Shown: positions 24,967-33,725, numbered from the stretch's first letter. The stretch is DNA of 64,000 nucleotides from an uncultured Anaerolineae bacterium (GCA_903822545.1 CAIJPN010000146.1:19479-83478); one strand, 5' to 3'. A program made the numbers and translations. Notes: generated by a model from the letters alone, not told the origin.

Positions 24967-25295
24967 AATCACCTCAGAGCCTTATTTGACGTGGGGTATC
25001 TCGGAAAAGGAATTTTTCTCGCTGGGGAGGCCACAATATGCCAAACGGGACTTTTCTATGCAAAAACAGATTCCGTTTACCAGATTTGACCAAAAAAAGG
25101 GGGGGGGTGACTTGCTGCGCGTGTAGTTTGCGAGATGCCCCCATTTTACATTTATTTTGCCTTGTGTAATCATTTATTTTACCAACCTGCCCTGCTCAAA
25201 CCTGAGTGATGCAAAAAAGGTGCGTTTGTACCAGGGCCGAAGGCGAGTTTGGGATTGTAAACCGGAATTCGCCGAAATCGCTGTAAAATTAATCC
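24967..25295. other. Intergenic region with an A7G9 tract
   Basis: 329 bases between divergent genes. It contains a slippage-prone run of seven A and nine G (25092-25107). I see no RNA gene, hairpin or convincing small ORF. It should hold the kinase promoter (minus) and ends with the -10 box of the SWIM gene (plus). Confidence 0.6.
25284..25289 (+). promoter_or_regulatory. Putative -10 box giving a leaderless SWIM-gene transcript
   Basis: TAAAAT with 6 nt to the ATG at 25296, no Shine-Dalgarno between. No clear -35 at the standard distance. Confidence 0.35.
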
Positions 25296-26642
25296 ATGCC
25301 CGCACTCACCGCCGACCAGGTCAAAGCCCTCGCCCCCGACCCCGCCTCGCTCAAGGCCGGGCAAGGGCTGGCAGAGGCCCGGCACTGGGCCAGCCTGGGC
25401 AAAAACGAGGCCGCGTTGTGGGGCGAATGCAAAGGCAGCGGCCAAGAACCCTACAAAACCCGTGTCGATCTGTCCAACAACGGCACATCCTGCACCTGCC
25501 CCAGCCGCAAATTCCCGTGCAAACATGCTTTGGGATTGATGTTCCTGGCTGCGGCCTCACCCGTCAAACTGGTGGATTCTACGCCCCCGGCCTGGGTGGC
25601 CGAGTGGCTGGAAAAGCGCGCCGCCCCCAAGCCTGCCCCCGTTAAAAAAGCCGAATCCCAGTCCACGCCTGAATCCCGTCAAAAAGATGCCGCCAAACGC
25701 GCCGCCAAACGCGAAAAACTGGCCGAAAGCGGGCTGGAAACCCTCAGCCTGTGGCTCAAAGACCTGACCCGCCAGGGGTTGGCCTTCGCCCAAAACGCCC
25801 CGGCAGCATTTTGGGAACAGCAGGCCGCCCGGCTGGTGGATTCGCAGCTACCCGGCGCAGCGCGGCTGGTGCGCGAAATGGCCGTCGGCCCCGGCTCACA
25901 GCCAGCCTGGGCCGAGACCCTGCTGCTGAAACTGGCCCGGCTCAACCTGTTGATTCTGGCTTATCGCAAGTTGGACAACCTGCCCGCAGCAACTCAAGCC
26001 GATGTGCGTTCCCTGCTCGGCTGGAGCATCAACCAGGATGAATTGCTCGCCAGCACCCCCGGCATAAGCGATGACTGGCTGGTGGTGGCACAAACGCTGG
26101 AAGTGGATGAAAAAACCGGGCTGTACACCCAGATCAACTGGCTGTGGGGCCGCCAGGGCCACAAACCGGCCCAGATCATCAACTTCGCTTTTCGCACCCA
26201 GCCCATGGATGCGAGTCTCATCCCCGGCGTAACCCTGCGCGGCGAACTGGTCTACTTTCCCGGCGCGTTCCCCCTGCGGGCGGTCTTTAAAAACAAACAG
26301 ATTATCCCTGCGCCTTTTCTCCCTACCGGTTCCCCCCATTTTTCCGCGTTTCTCGAAGCCTATGCCGCCGCCCTCGGCCTGAACCCCTGGCTGGAAGTTT
26401 TCCCGGTAGTTATCCACGGACTTCAAAGCCTCCCGATTTTGGAAGGCTTACATTCCGCCCCGCAGCGCTGGTTGCTGCGCGATTCGCAAAACAGGGTTAT
26501 TCCCATCTCTGCGCAATTCCGTTCCACCTGGGAGCTTTTTGCCATCTCAGGCGGCGGCCCAGTCACCATTTTTGGTTTGTGGGATGGGTTTGTTTTCCTG
26601 CCTATGGTAGTTTGGGATGGCGGGAGGTTTGTGCGGTTATGA
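25296..26642 (+). CDS. SWIM zinc-finger protein, first gene of the MoxR/VWA cluster
   Basis: 448 residues. The SWIM motif lies at ~65-90: CTCPSRKFPCKHALGL, i.e. CxC then CxH, a small zinc-binding fold for DNA or protein contacts. A Lys/Ala-rich linker follows (~105-150), then a mostly alpha-helical region with no recognised catalytic motif. There is no signal peptide. It opens a run of six same-strand genes (SWIM, DUF5691, MoxR, membrane protein, DUF5682, VWA) whose domains repeatedly occur together in bacteria. Its stop overlaps the DUF5691 start as ATGA. It is likely the recognition or adaptor component (inference). No ribosome site is seen; TAAAAT lies 6 nt before ATG. Confidence 0.85.
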   Translation: MPALTADQVKALAPDPASLKAGQGLAEARHWASLGKNEAALWGECKGSGQEPYKTRVDLSNNGTSCTCPSRKFPCKHALGLMFLAAASPVKLVDSTPPAWVAEWLEKRAAPKPAPVKKAESQSTPESRQKDAAKRAAKREKLAESGLETLSLWLKDLTRQGLAFAQNAPAAFWEQQAARLVDSQLPGAARLVREMAVGPGSQPAWAETLLLKLARLNLLILAYRKLDNLPAATQADVRSLLGWSINQDELLASTPGISDDWLVVAQTLEVDEKTGLYTQINWLWGRQGHKPAQIINFAFRTQPMDASLIPGVTLRGELVYFPGAFPLRAVFKNKQIIPAPFLPTGSPHFSAFLEAYAAALGLNPWLEVFPVVIHGLQSLPILEGLHSAPQRWLLRDSQNRVIPISAQFRSTWELFAISGGGPVTIFGLWDGFVFLPMVVWDGGRFVRL

Positions 26643-28075
26643 CCACACTCAAACAGATGACGCAATCTGCCATGCTCGGTTCTGCCGAAGACTCGCTGTT
26701 GGTTTCTGCGGCCAGCACGGGCATGGCGGAATTGGGTGGCTACATGCCTGCAACTTTCGAGGGTGAGGTAACTGCCAGCATAGCAGAATCCAGACCGCAG
26801 ATGCCGAAGAAAGCTGTGGGATTGCTCAAGCGCCTGGTAGCGGGAGAATTTGACGGGTTGCTGCCTGAATTCCTGCAACTGAGCGCCGTGCGCGGAACTA
26901 TCGCGCCGCCGGAGATGCTGCCCGCGCTGCTGGGGCTCGGCAAAACCGATCTGCGAAAACTGGTCATCCCGGTCATCGGCGAGCGCGGACGCTGGCTGGC
27001 AGCCTACAACCCGGCCTGGGCCTACGCCCTCGGGCGCGATCCGCTGGATGCCTGGGAAAACGGCCTGCGCGCCGAGCGTATCGCCGCGCTGGAGCAGGTG
27101 CGCGCCACGCAACCGGGAAAAGCCCGGGAGTGGTTGCAAAGCACCTGGGAACAAGATTCACTTGAAGACAGGGCTTTATTCCTGGCTGTGTTTTCGGTTG
27201 GGTTGAGCATGGACGATGAGCCATTCCTTGAAAGCTGCCTGGATGACAGGCGCAAGGAAGTGCGTGATGCGGCGCGTGGGTTGCTGCTGCGGCTGGAGAA
27301 TTCGCGTTTTGTGGGGCGGATGTGGGCGCGGGTGAGGCCGTTGGTTAAGCTAAAATCCAAATTCCTGGGCGGTGATGCGTTGGAATTGTCGCTGCCCGAG
27401 GGGCTTGATCTTGCCGCGAAACGGGATGGGCTGGGTGGGGTGCTGCTACGCAAAAAAATGGGCGAGAAAGCCAATTTACTGGCGCAGATGCTGGCATTCA
27501 TCCCGCCCGCGTTGTGGAGCAGGGATTTTGGCAAGCCGCCAGAGAAAATCGTGGCAGCGGGGCTGAACTGCGAGTGGAAGGAGCCGCTGCTGCTCGGCTG
27601 GCAGCTGGCTGCCATCGGCGTGGCAGATGAAGCCTGGGCCGAGGCAATTGCTCCGCTATGGGCGACACAGGCTGAGGGGCGGTCGCTTCTCGATGTGGAT
27701 TCATTGCCAGCGTTGGTGCGGCTGATGCGGTTGGAAAAGGTCGAGGCGCTGGTCACATCCACGATTAAACCGCTGATTGGTGAGTTGGATGATAAAAGCC
27801 TGCTGGTTTCGCTGCTGGAGAAATATAACCGCCCGTGGACGGCGCGTATGGCGCGGATGGTGGTGCAGAGCGCCCAGCGGCAATCTGGTGATTTTCGAGC
27901 CAACCTGCCACAGGCGCTGCCCGGTTTTGCGCGCTGGATGCCGCCCGAACTGGCGGATGAGTTTTCGCAAGGCTGGGCCGCCGAGCCAAAGGGTTACTGG
28001 AGCGGCAAAATTGACGAGTTTTTGGCTATTTTGCGCTTTCGGAACGAGATGCGCGAAAATTTGGCTTTTCATTGA
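26639..28075 (+). CDS. DUF5691-like protein of the MoxR/VWA cluster
   Basis: About 478 residues, almost wholly alpha-helical, rich in Leu and Ala with HEAT-like helical pairs (for example LDDRRKEVRDAARGLLLRL). No enzymatic motif, cysteine pair or membrane helix is evident. Both content and position match DUF5691 proteins, which accompany SWIM, MoxR and DUF5682 genes. The ATG at 26639 lies inside the SWIM stop codon (ATGA), so the two are translationally coupled and probably form a complex. The helical-repeat build suggests a scaffold. Confidence 0.75.
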   Translation: MTTLKQMTQSAMLGSAEDSLLVSAASTGMAELGGYMPATFEGEVTASIAESRPQMPKKAVGLLKRLVAGEFDGLLPEFLQLSAVRGTIAPPEMLPALLGLGKTDLRKLVIPVIGERGRWLAAYNPAWAYALGRDPLDAWENGLRAERIAALEQVRATQPGKAREWLQSTWEQDSLEDRALFLAVFSVGLSMDDEPFLESCLDDRRKEVRDAARGLLLRLENSRFVGRMWARVRPLVKLKSKFLGGDALELSLPEGLDLAAKRDGLGGVLLRKKMGEKANLLAQMLAFIPPALWSRDFGKPPEKIVAAGLNCEWKEPLLLGWQLAAIGVADEAWAEAIAPLWATQAEGRSLLDVDSLPALVRLMRLEKVEALVTSTIKPLIGELDDKSLLVSLLEKYNRPWTARMARMVVQSAQRQSGDFRANLPQALPGFARWMPPELADEFSQGWAAEPKGYWSGKIDEFLAILRFRNEMRENLAFH

Positions 28076-28179
28076 ACCGCCGAGCGCGCAACCCCACAAA
28101 AAACGTGGAGCTAGCGAACGTGAAGTTGATTTGCTTGGCGGCCTTTGCGGTTCGTTTTTGAATTTTCATGAGGTGATTT

Positions 28180-29262
28180 ATGACCGGCCTTTTACGTGAA
28201 CATGCCGAAGGACAATTTGCCGCCGAACTGGCGGAACTGGCGAAAACCGATACGCGCCAGCGCCCTCCCAATTGGAAACTCTCGCCCTGGGCGGTGACAA
28301 CTTACATTTTAGGCGGTAAGCTGGAAAATGGTTTTACGATCAGCCCCAAATACATCGGCAGCCGCCGCATCATCGAGGTGGCGGTGGCGACGCTGGCAAC
28401 CGACCGGGCGCTGTTATTGCTGGGCGTGCCAGGGACGGCCAAAAGCTGGGTATCGGAGCATCTCGCGGCGGCCATTTCCGGTGATTCAACGCTGCTGATC
28501 CAGGGCACAGCGGGCACAGCGGAAGAGTCCATCCGTTACGGGTGGAATTATGCCCGGCTGCTTTCAGAAGGCCCAAGCGAGAAGGCGCTCGTCCCCAGCC
28601 CGGTGATGGTGGCGATGCGCGCTGGTAAACTGGCCCGGCTGGAGGAGTTGACCCGCATCCCGGCGGATGTGCAGGACACGCTGATCTCGATTCTCTCCGA
28701 GAAAACCCTGCCCATCCCCGAGTTGGAAAGCGAAGTTCAGGCGGTGAAAGGCTTCAATGTGATCGCCACCGCCAACAACCGCGACAAAGGCGTGAACGAA
28801 CTCTCATCGGCGCTGCGGCGGCGCTTTAATACGGTGGTGCTGCCGCTCCCGGCCACGTTGGATGAGGAAGTGGAAATCGTTCAAAGCCGTTCTGCCGCGC
28901 TGGGACGCGCCCTGGAACTACCCGCCGAGCCGCCTGCGCTGGATGAAATCCGCCGGATTGTGACGATTTTCCGCGAACTGCGCGCCGGGATGACCGCTGA
29001 TGGCAAGACCAAGCTCAAATCGCCCAGCGGCACCCTTTCCACCGCCGAAGCCATTTCGGTGGTCAATAACGGCCAGGCGCTGGCCGCCCATTTCGGCGAT
29101 GGCAAACTCCGCGCCGGGGATGTGGCCGCCGGGCTGGTCGGTGCGGTCATCAAAGACCCGGTGCAGGACAAAATTGTCTGGCAGGAGTATCTTGAAACTG
29201 TTGCAAAAGAGCGCAAAGAGTGGAAAGACCTGTACCGGGCCTGCAAGGAGATGCTGGAATGA
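28180..29262 (+). CDS. MoxR-type AAA+ ATPase of the SWIM/DUF5682/VWA cluster
   Basis: 360 residues. Walker A GVPGTAKS lies at ~84-91. The segment where Walker B is expected reads LARLEELTRIP, where MoxR proteins normally have an Asp-Glu pair (DEINRAP). The sensor 1 region is VIATANNRDKGVN and the arginine finger region is SSALRRRFN. MoxR ATPases act with VWA proteins as chaperone-like assembly or activation machines, and a VWA gene lies in this cluster. Start ATG 28180 follows GAGGTG. The stop overlaps the next gene as ATGA. About 100 bases separate it from DUF5691 and contain degenerate CCGC-rich repeat words. The altered Walker B could still allow Mg2+ binding through Glu. Confidence 0.88.
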   Translation: MTGLLREHAEGQFAAELAELAKTDTRQRPPNWKLSPWAVTTYILGGKLENGFTISPKYIGSRRIIEVAVATLATDRALLLLGVPGTAKSWVSEHLAAAISGDSTLLIQGTAGTAEESIRYGWNYARLLSEGPSEKALVPSPVMVAMRAGKLARLEELTRIPADVQDTLISILSEKTLPIPELESEVQAVKGFNVIATANNRDKGVNELSSALRRRFNTVVLPLPATLDEEVEIVQSRSAALGRALELPAEPPALDEIRRIVTIFRELRAGMTADGKTKLKSPSGTLSTAEAISVVNNGQALAAHFGDGKLRAGDVAAGLVGAVIKDPVQDKIVWQEYLETVAKERKEWKDLYRACKEMLE

Positions 29263-30407
29263 GTGACGAACCCCTTACCCCTGTAGAGCCGCCTGCGCTT
29301 GTATCGGTTTTGCCCGCAGCGTTGGTCGAGCGAGTATTCTGGGCGCTGGTGGTGATCTTCCTGCCACCGCTGGCGTTTTTCGGCGCGGCTGTTATGATCC
29401 CTGAATGGCAAAACGGCCAGGTCAGTGCCTATGCCGCGCTCTTACTTAATCCGAAGGCATCCATCATCTTCCTGCTACTTATCGCCTATTCGGTGATATC
29501 GTTCCTTTTGCTCATCAAAAACCAGGCGCGTTTTGGCCCCAAACTGGAAGTGCGCTTTGGCGTTTACACTGGCGTTTTGCTGGCCTTGCAATTCATCATC
29601 ATTGCAAGCGTCTTTTTCTTACCATCGCTTGTTGCCGGGCCCTTAATGTTGCTCTTCATCTGGGCAGTCAAAAAGATAAGCCAGAAATACGGGGCGTTGG
29701 CAGGCCTGGGCTTTCTCATCGGCGCCCCAGTTGCGGTTTCAATCCTTTGGACATTAATCCCGGTTCTTATAAACATCATCCTTTCCAGGGATTCATTTTC
29801 CCTGGGCCAGCTTCCGTTCCTGACATCCATCAATCCCATCAGTCAATTACCCATCCTGAGCTTGGTCGCCCTGGTGTCCGCCTCACCGTTTTTATGCTTT
29901 TGGCTCATGCAGATGACCGCCCGGCGGCTTTTTCGCGTCTATGAACTTCCCCTGGCCCTGGACTGGGTGCGGGCCACTGGCATCGGCACCTGGCTGACCG
30001 TTTATACCGCTGCCTGGGCTTTTTCCATCTACAGGATGTTCCAACTTTACGCCGCCCTGCCCAAATCCCCGCCGGATTGCTACATCGCCACTGCCGCCGC
30101 GCGCGGACACCCTGCTGTTGTCGGCTCACATCCCGTCCACATGAAAAACGGCACGCTGATGGTCAACCGCCAGCTCCAAACGCTCAAACTCGCCGAACTG
30201 ACGCTGATGGCACTCACCCCCGGCTTTCATCGTCCCCTGCGGCGGTTCTACGATATCATCGGTCGCCCCCTTGCCCATCGCCTGACCCATCCCTTGCTGG
30301 CTGACCTGGCCTATCTGTTGCTCAAACCTGCCGAATTCATCTCCCGCGCCATTTTGCGCATCCTTTTACCCAATTTTGACGAATACATTGCGCGTCTTTA
30401 TTGCTAA
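29259..30407 (+). CDS. Polytopic membrane protein of the MoxR/VWA cluster (DUF6688-like?)
   Basis: About 382 residues with some seven or eight hydrophobic helices in residues ~25-270. A cytoplasmic-looking C-terminal domain begins at DCYIATAAARGHP. A Cys-Tyr-x-x-Thr-Ala-Ala-x-x-Gly-His segment like this occurs in DUF6688 proteins; I make that match from memory and with limited confidence. The ATG sits within the MoxR stop (ATGA), so it is expressed with MoxR. It could anchor the system at the membrane or be its target. The DUF5682 gene starts about 30 bases downstream. Confidence 0.7.
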   Translation: MSDEPLTPVEPPALVSVLPAALVERVFWALVVIFLPPLAFFGAAVMIPEWQNGQVSAYAALLLNPKASIIFLLLIAYSVISFLLLIKNQARFGPKLEVRFGVYTGVLLALQFIIIASVFFLPSLVAGPLMLLFIWAVKKISQKYGALAGLGFLIGAPVAVSILWTLIPVLINIILSRDSFSLGQLPFLTSINPISQLPILSLVALVSASPFLCFWLMQMTARRLFRVYELPLALDWVRATGIGTWLTVYTAAWAFSIYRMFQLYAALPKSPPDCYIATAAARGHPAVVGSHPVHMKNGTLMVNRQLQTLKLAELTLMALTPGFHRPLRRFYDIIGRPLAHRLTHPLLADLAYLLLKPAEFISRAILRILLPNFDEYIARLYC

Positions 30408-30437
30408 TGATGCATTCCTCCTTCTGATTTCCGCAAT

Positions 30438-32729
30438 ATGTTGACCATCCTCGGCATCCGTCACCACGGCCCCGGCTCCGCGAGAAGCGTTCGCGCAGAG
30501 CTGGAAAAACTGCGCCCCGACTGCGTCCTCGTCGAAGGCCCGCCGGATGCCGACGCCCTGATTCCGCTCATTGCCCAGGCGGGGATGATTCCCCCCGTGG
30601 CATTGCTGCTCTACCTGCCGGATGATCCCCAAAAAGCAGTTTACTATCCCTTCGCCGAATTCTCCCCCGAGTGGCAGGCCATCCAATACGCGCTGGCGCA
30701 CAAGGTCCCGGTGCGGTTTATGGATTGGGAGCAAAAGTACCAGTTGGGATTGGATAATGAGAGAGGCGATGATGAGAAAAAAGGGACAAGTAATGAATCT
30801 CCACAAGATTCTCCTTCTCTCATTTCTCATCACTTTGATCCTTTCACTGGTATTGCCGAAGCCGCCGGATACTCGGACGGCGAACGCTGGTGGGAGCATT
30901 TTGTCGAGCAGCGCCGCGGATCGGGCGAGGTCTTCACCGGCATCCTCGAACTGATGATCGCCCTGCGCGCCGAATCGGAAAAATTAGGGCAAATCGAGCC
31001 GCGCGACCTTGTCCGCGAAGCCGCCATGCGCACCATCATCCGCGCCGCGCAGGCCGAAGGCCGCCAGAACATCGCCATCATCTGCGGAGCCTGGCACGCC
31101 CCGGCCCTCGTCAAGCTCGATGCCGCCAAGGCGGATGAAAAACTGCTCAAAGGCGCGAACAAAAACCCCGGTCAGGTGGCGTCCACTTTCGTCCCCTGGA
31201 CTTATGACCGTCTCGCCCGGCGCTCCGGCTATGGCGCCGGCATCGACTCGCCCGGCTGGTACGAGCATCTCTGGCAGACCGAATCCCACCTTGTCGAAAC
31301 CTGGATGGTCAAAGTCGCCCAACTAATGCGCCAGGAAGACCTCGGCATCTCGCCCGCTCACGCCATCGAAGCGACCCGCCTGGCCGAAACCCTGGCCGCC
31401 CTGCGCGGGCGTCCACTCCCCGGCCTGCCCGAGCTGGACGAAGCCATCCAGGCCATCTTCTGCTTCGGCGACGACGCCCCCATGCGCCTGATCCGCGAAA
31501 AACTGATTGTCGGCCAGCGCATGGGCAATGTGCCACCCTCCGCGCCCACCGTCCCGCTCCAGCGCGACATCACCGCCGCCCAAAAACGCACCCGCCTCGA
31601 ACCATCCGCCTCGCCCGAAAGCCTCGACCTCGACCTGCGCAAACCGCTCCTGCTCGAGCGCAGCCAGCTCCTGCACCGCCTGAACCTGCTCGGCATTCCC
31701 TGGGGCAAACTGCAAACCACGCGCGGAGCTAAAGGCACCTTCCACGAACTCTGGCAAATCGAATGGAAGCCCGAATTCGCCGTCAGCATCATCGAAGCCA
31801 GCCTGTGGGGCAATATCATCCTCGAAGCCGCCACCAACAAAGTGACTGCCCGCGCCGCCCAGGCTGCCGACCTGCCCGGCCTTACCCCGCTGGTCGAATC
31901 TGCCCTGCTGGCCGACCTGGCCGAAAGCATCCCGCCGCTCATGGCGCGCGTCCAGAACCTCGCCGCCGCCAGCGCCGACCTCCCGCACCTGATGGAAGCC
32001 CTCCCGCCGCTGGTCAACGTCACCCGCTACGGCAACGTCCGCCAGACCGACACCGCCCTCGTCCGCCACGTCGTCGATGAACTCATCACCCGCATCTGCA
32101 TCGGCCTGCCCGCCGCCTGCACCGCCCTCGACGACGATGCCGCCCAAGCCATGTTCGAGCGCATCAAAGCAGTTCATGGTGGGATTTTCCTGCTGGAGGA
32201 TAGCCCCCTTCCCCCCAACAGGGAGCGATCTTCTTCCTATTTGGGGGAAAACCGGGGGGATGGGGGTCACGCCGAAAGCTGGTTGCGCACCCTGTCCATT
32301 CTCGCCGCGCCGCAAGCCGGGCACGGACTCACCCGTGGGCTTGCCTCCCGTTTAATCTACGATCGCCGCGCTGACAACGACACCGCCAGCAGGATGAGCC
32401 TGGCCCTTTCCCCGGGCACACCCGCCGCCGAATCCGCCGCCTGGGTGCAGGGATTCCTCCACAGCGGCGGCCAGGCCCTGATCCATGATCCCGCCCTCTG
32501 GCACTTGCTCAACGATTGGGTTTTGTCGCTCCCTGAAGCTTTGTTCACCACTTTGCTGCCGCTCTTGCGCCGCACCTTCAGCACCTTCCCCGCCCCCGAG
32601 CGCCGCCAAATCGGCGAACTGGCCAAAACCGGCGGCCGCAGCGCTTCATTCACCACTGAAATCGAGCTGGATCCCCTCCGCGTTGAAAAAGCCCTGACCC
32701 TCGTCAATCTCATCCTGGGAAAAGGATAA
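30438..32729 (+). CDS. DUF5682 protein, possible TraB/EreA-superfamily hydrolase
   Basis: 763 residues, matching DUF5682 by its start LGIRHHGPGSARSV and by its neighbours. The N-terminal ~230 residues show a pattern like TraB/GumN/EreA-type enzymes: a G-x-x-H-x-G turn, PDCVLVEGPPD with a conserved Glu, REAAMRTII, and ICGAWHAPAL with a second His. That relation is my inference. The remaining 500 residues are mainly helical with no known motif. Two low-complexity in-frame stretches (residues ~106-132 and ~587-611) correspond to inverted-repeat DNA and look like insertions. Codon use is strongly GC-rich. ATG 30438 has no clear ribosome site and lies 30 bases after the membrane-protein gene. No signal peptide. 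Confidence 0.82.
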   Translation: MLTILGIRHHGPGSARSVRAELEKLRPDCVLVEGPPDADALIPLIAQAGMIPPVALLLYLPDDPQKAVYYPFAEFSPEWQAIQYALAHKVPVRFMDWEQKYQLGLDNERGDDEKKGTSNESPQDSPSLISHHFDPFTGIAEAAGYSDGERWWEHFVEQRRGSGEVFTGILELMIALRAESEKLGQIEPRDLVREAAMRTIIRAAQAEGRQNIAIICGAWHAPALVKLDAAKADEKLLKGANKNPGQVASTFVPWTYDRLARRSGYGAGIDSPGWYEHLWQTESHLVETWMVKVAQLMRQEDLGISPAHAIEATRLAETLAALRGRPLPGLPELDEAIQAIFCFGDDAPMRLIREKLIVGQRMGNVPPSAPTVPLQRDITAAQKRTRLEPSASPESLDLDLRKPLLLERSQLLHRLNLLGIPWGKLQTTRGAKGTFHELWQIEWKPEFAVSIIEASLWGNIILEAATNKVTARAAQAADLPGLTPLVESALLADLAESIPPLMARVQNLAAASADLPHLMEALPPLVNVTRYGNVRQTDTALVRHVVDELITRICIGLPAACTALDDDAAQAMFERIKAVHGGIFLLEDSPLPPNRERSSSYLGENRGDGGHAESWLRTLSILAAPQAGHGLTRGLASRLIYDRRADNDTASRMSLALSPGTPAAESAAWVQGFLHSGGQALIHDPALWHLLNDWVLSLPEALFTTLLPLLRRTFSTFPAPERRQIGELAKTGGRSASFTTEIELDPLRVEKALTLVNLILGKG
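30756..30832. repeat. Inverted repeat inside the DUF5682 gene (first)
   Basis: AATGAGAGA (30756-30764) pairs with TCTCTCATT (30816-30824), and TGATGAGAAA (30770-30779) pairs with TTTCTCATCA (30823-30832). The tract is visibly A-rich in a GC-rich gene and encodes Asp/Glu/Ser/Lys-rich, low-complexity residues. It looks like an in-frame repeat insertion in a surface loop. Confidence 0.5.
32200..32270. repeat. Palindromic C/G-run repeat inside the DUF5682 gene (second)
   Basis: An arm starting CCCCCTTCCCCCCAA is mirrored by TTGGGGGAAAACCGGGGGG. It resembles CCCCTTCCCCCAA...TTGGGGGAAG-type dispersed repeats. It stays in frame and encodes a Pro/Arg/Ser/Gly stretch. Confidence 0.6.
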
Positions 32730-32831
32730 AAACCAGCATCTCCACAGATAGCTCATCATGGCAAAGGTATTGCAGCAAAAATCACTGCCCCATTTTTTGC
32801 AAAAATACTATCAATTCTGGTCGAATTATTC

Positions 32832-32837
32832 TATAAT
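32832..32837 (+). promoter_or_regulatory. Putative -10 box of the LysM gene
   Basis: TATAAT in an AT-rich stretch about 40 nt before the ATG at 32874. The -35 region is weak. Just upstream, GCAAAAA / TTTTTGC (32775-32800) could be a weak stem for the DUF5682 transcript. Confidence 0.45.
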
Positions 32838-32873
32838 TTATTAAGGTTGACCATATATAACGGAGATAAATCA

Positions 32874-33653
32874 ATGAATACCAAAAAGTTGCTCCAACTG
32901 TTGATGATTGCATCCCTGCTTTTCACATCTTTCGCTTTCACCGAACGCGCCCAGGCGATCTCAGATTGTTCCGCAACGGTCGTTGTGCAGTGGGGTGATA
33001 CGCTCAGCGGGATTGCCGCATACTGCGGCACCACGATGGATGCCATCCGCGCTGTTAACCCGGGCCTTGGCTGGTGGTTATATGCCGGCCAGGTACTGAA
33101 GCTCCCAACCGGTTCCAGCCCGGCCCAGGCACCCTTATCGGGTGGTTCCTATGTGGTGCAGGCTGGTGATACCCTCAAGGTTATCGCTACCCGGGCCGGC
33201 GTTACCATCGATGGAATCCTGGCGGTTAATCCCGAGATCACAAACATGAACCTGATCTATGTTGGGCAGGTTATCAAACTGCCCACTGGCAATGCCCCGG
33301 CCCCCGTCCCAACCGCAGGGGCACCAACAACAATTGTGACACCACCACCGGCTACGCAACCCGCCTTCCAGCCGCTTGCGTTGGCATTTTCCCCGCTAAG
33401 AATTAAATACAAGCATGGAATGTACATCCGCAACACACCCAACGGAACGATTATTGCATCGGCTGTAGATGGAGATACGCTCTACTACAAGCCCGGTTCT
33501 GATATTAGCGATGCGAAAGGACGGATCTGGATAGAAGTTCGTCTCTACCCGCCAACCCAGGGCTATACCACAGGCTGGCTGCTTGTTCGGGATCAGTATG
33601 GCACATTCTTTACCAAGCCACGCTTCAGGCCGTTGGGCGAGCTGACTCAATAA
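32874..33653 (+). CDS. Secreted protein with two LysM domains and an SH3-like tail
   Basis: About 259 residues. A Sec signal peptide (~1-30, ending near AQA) precedes two LysM repeats (~36-80 and ~92-137), each with the QxGDTL opening and the GQVLKLP/GQVIKLP close. These bind peptidoglycan glycan chains. A Pro/Ala/Thr linker leads to a C-terminal domain (~175-259) with MYIRNTPNGTII and GWLLV, like a bacterial SH3-type module. It carries no hydrolase domain, so it is probably a wall-binding protein. It has its own promoter, a GGAG site and a terminator, so it is an independent unit inside the MoxR/VWA gene run. Confidence 0.88.
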   Translation: MNTKKLLQLLMIASLLFTSFAFTERAQAISDCSATVVVQWGDTLSGIAAYCGTTMDAIRAVNPGLGWWLYAGQVLKLPTGSSPAQAPLSGGSYVVQAGDTLKVIATRAGVTIDGILAVNPEITNMNLIYVGQVIKLPTGNAPAPVPTAGAPTTIVTPPPATQPAFQPLALAFSPLRIKYKHGMYIRNTPNGTIIASAVDGDTLYYKPGSDISDAKGRIWIEVRLYPPTQGYTTGWLLVRDQYGTFFTKPRFRPLGELTQ

Positions 33654-33658
33654 TTAAG

Positions 33659-33687
33659 AAAATGCCCCCCGCCGGGGGGCATTTTTA
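33659..33687 (+). terminator. Intrinsic terminator of the LysM gene
   Basis: AATGCCCCCC, loop GCC, GGGGGGCATT followed by a short T tract, directly after the stop codon. Confidence 0.8.
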
Positions 33688-33725
33688 TTACACCTAACGA
33701 GAAAAAATAACCAAAAGGAACAAGC

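Noticed and set aside
25092..25107. Frameshift or phase-variation tract
   Set aside because: The A7G9 run lies in intergenic DNA and not in a reading frame; it may affect a promoter or be an assembly error, but nothing supports phase variation.
28076..28179. Separate small gene or RNA between DUF5691 and MoxR
   Set aside because: The gap shows only degenerate CCGC/GCGG repeat words and the MoxR ribosome site; no start-stop frame or stable fold stands out.
31323..32324. 333-codon minus-strand frame opposite DUF5682
   Set aside because: Gly/Glu/Gln-rich antisense of a GC-skewed coding gene; no ribosome site and no domain.
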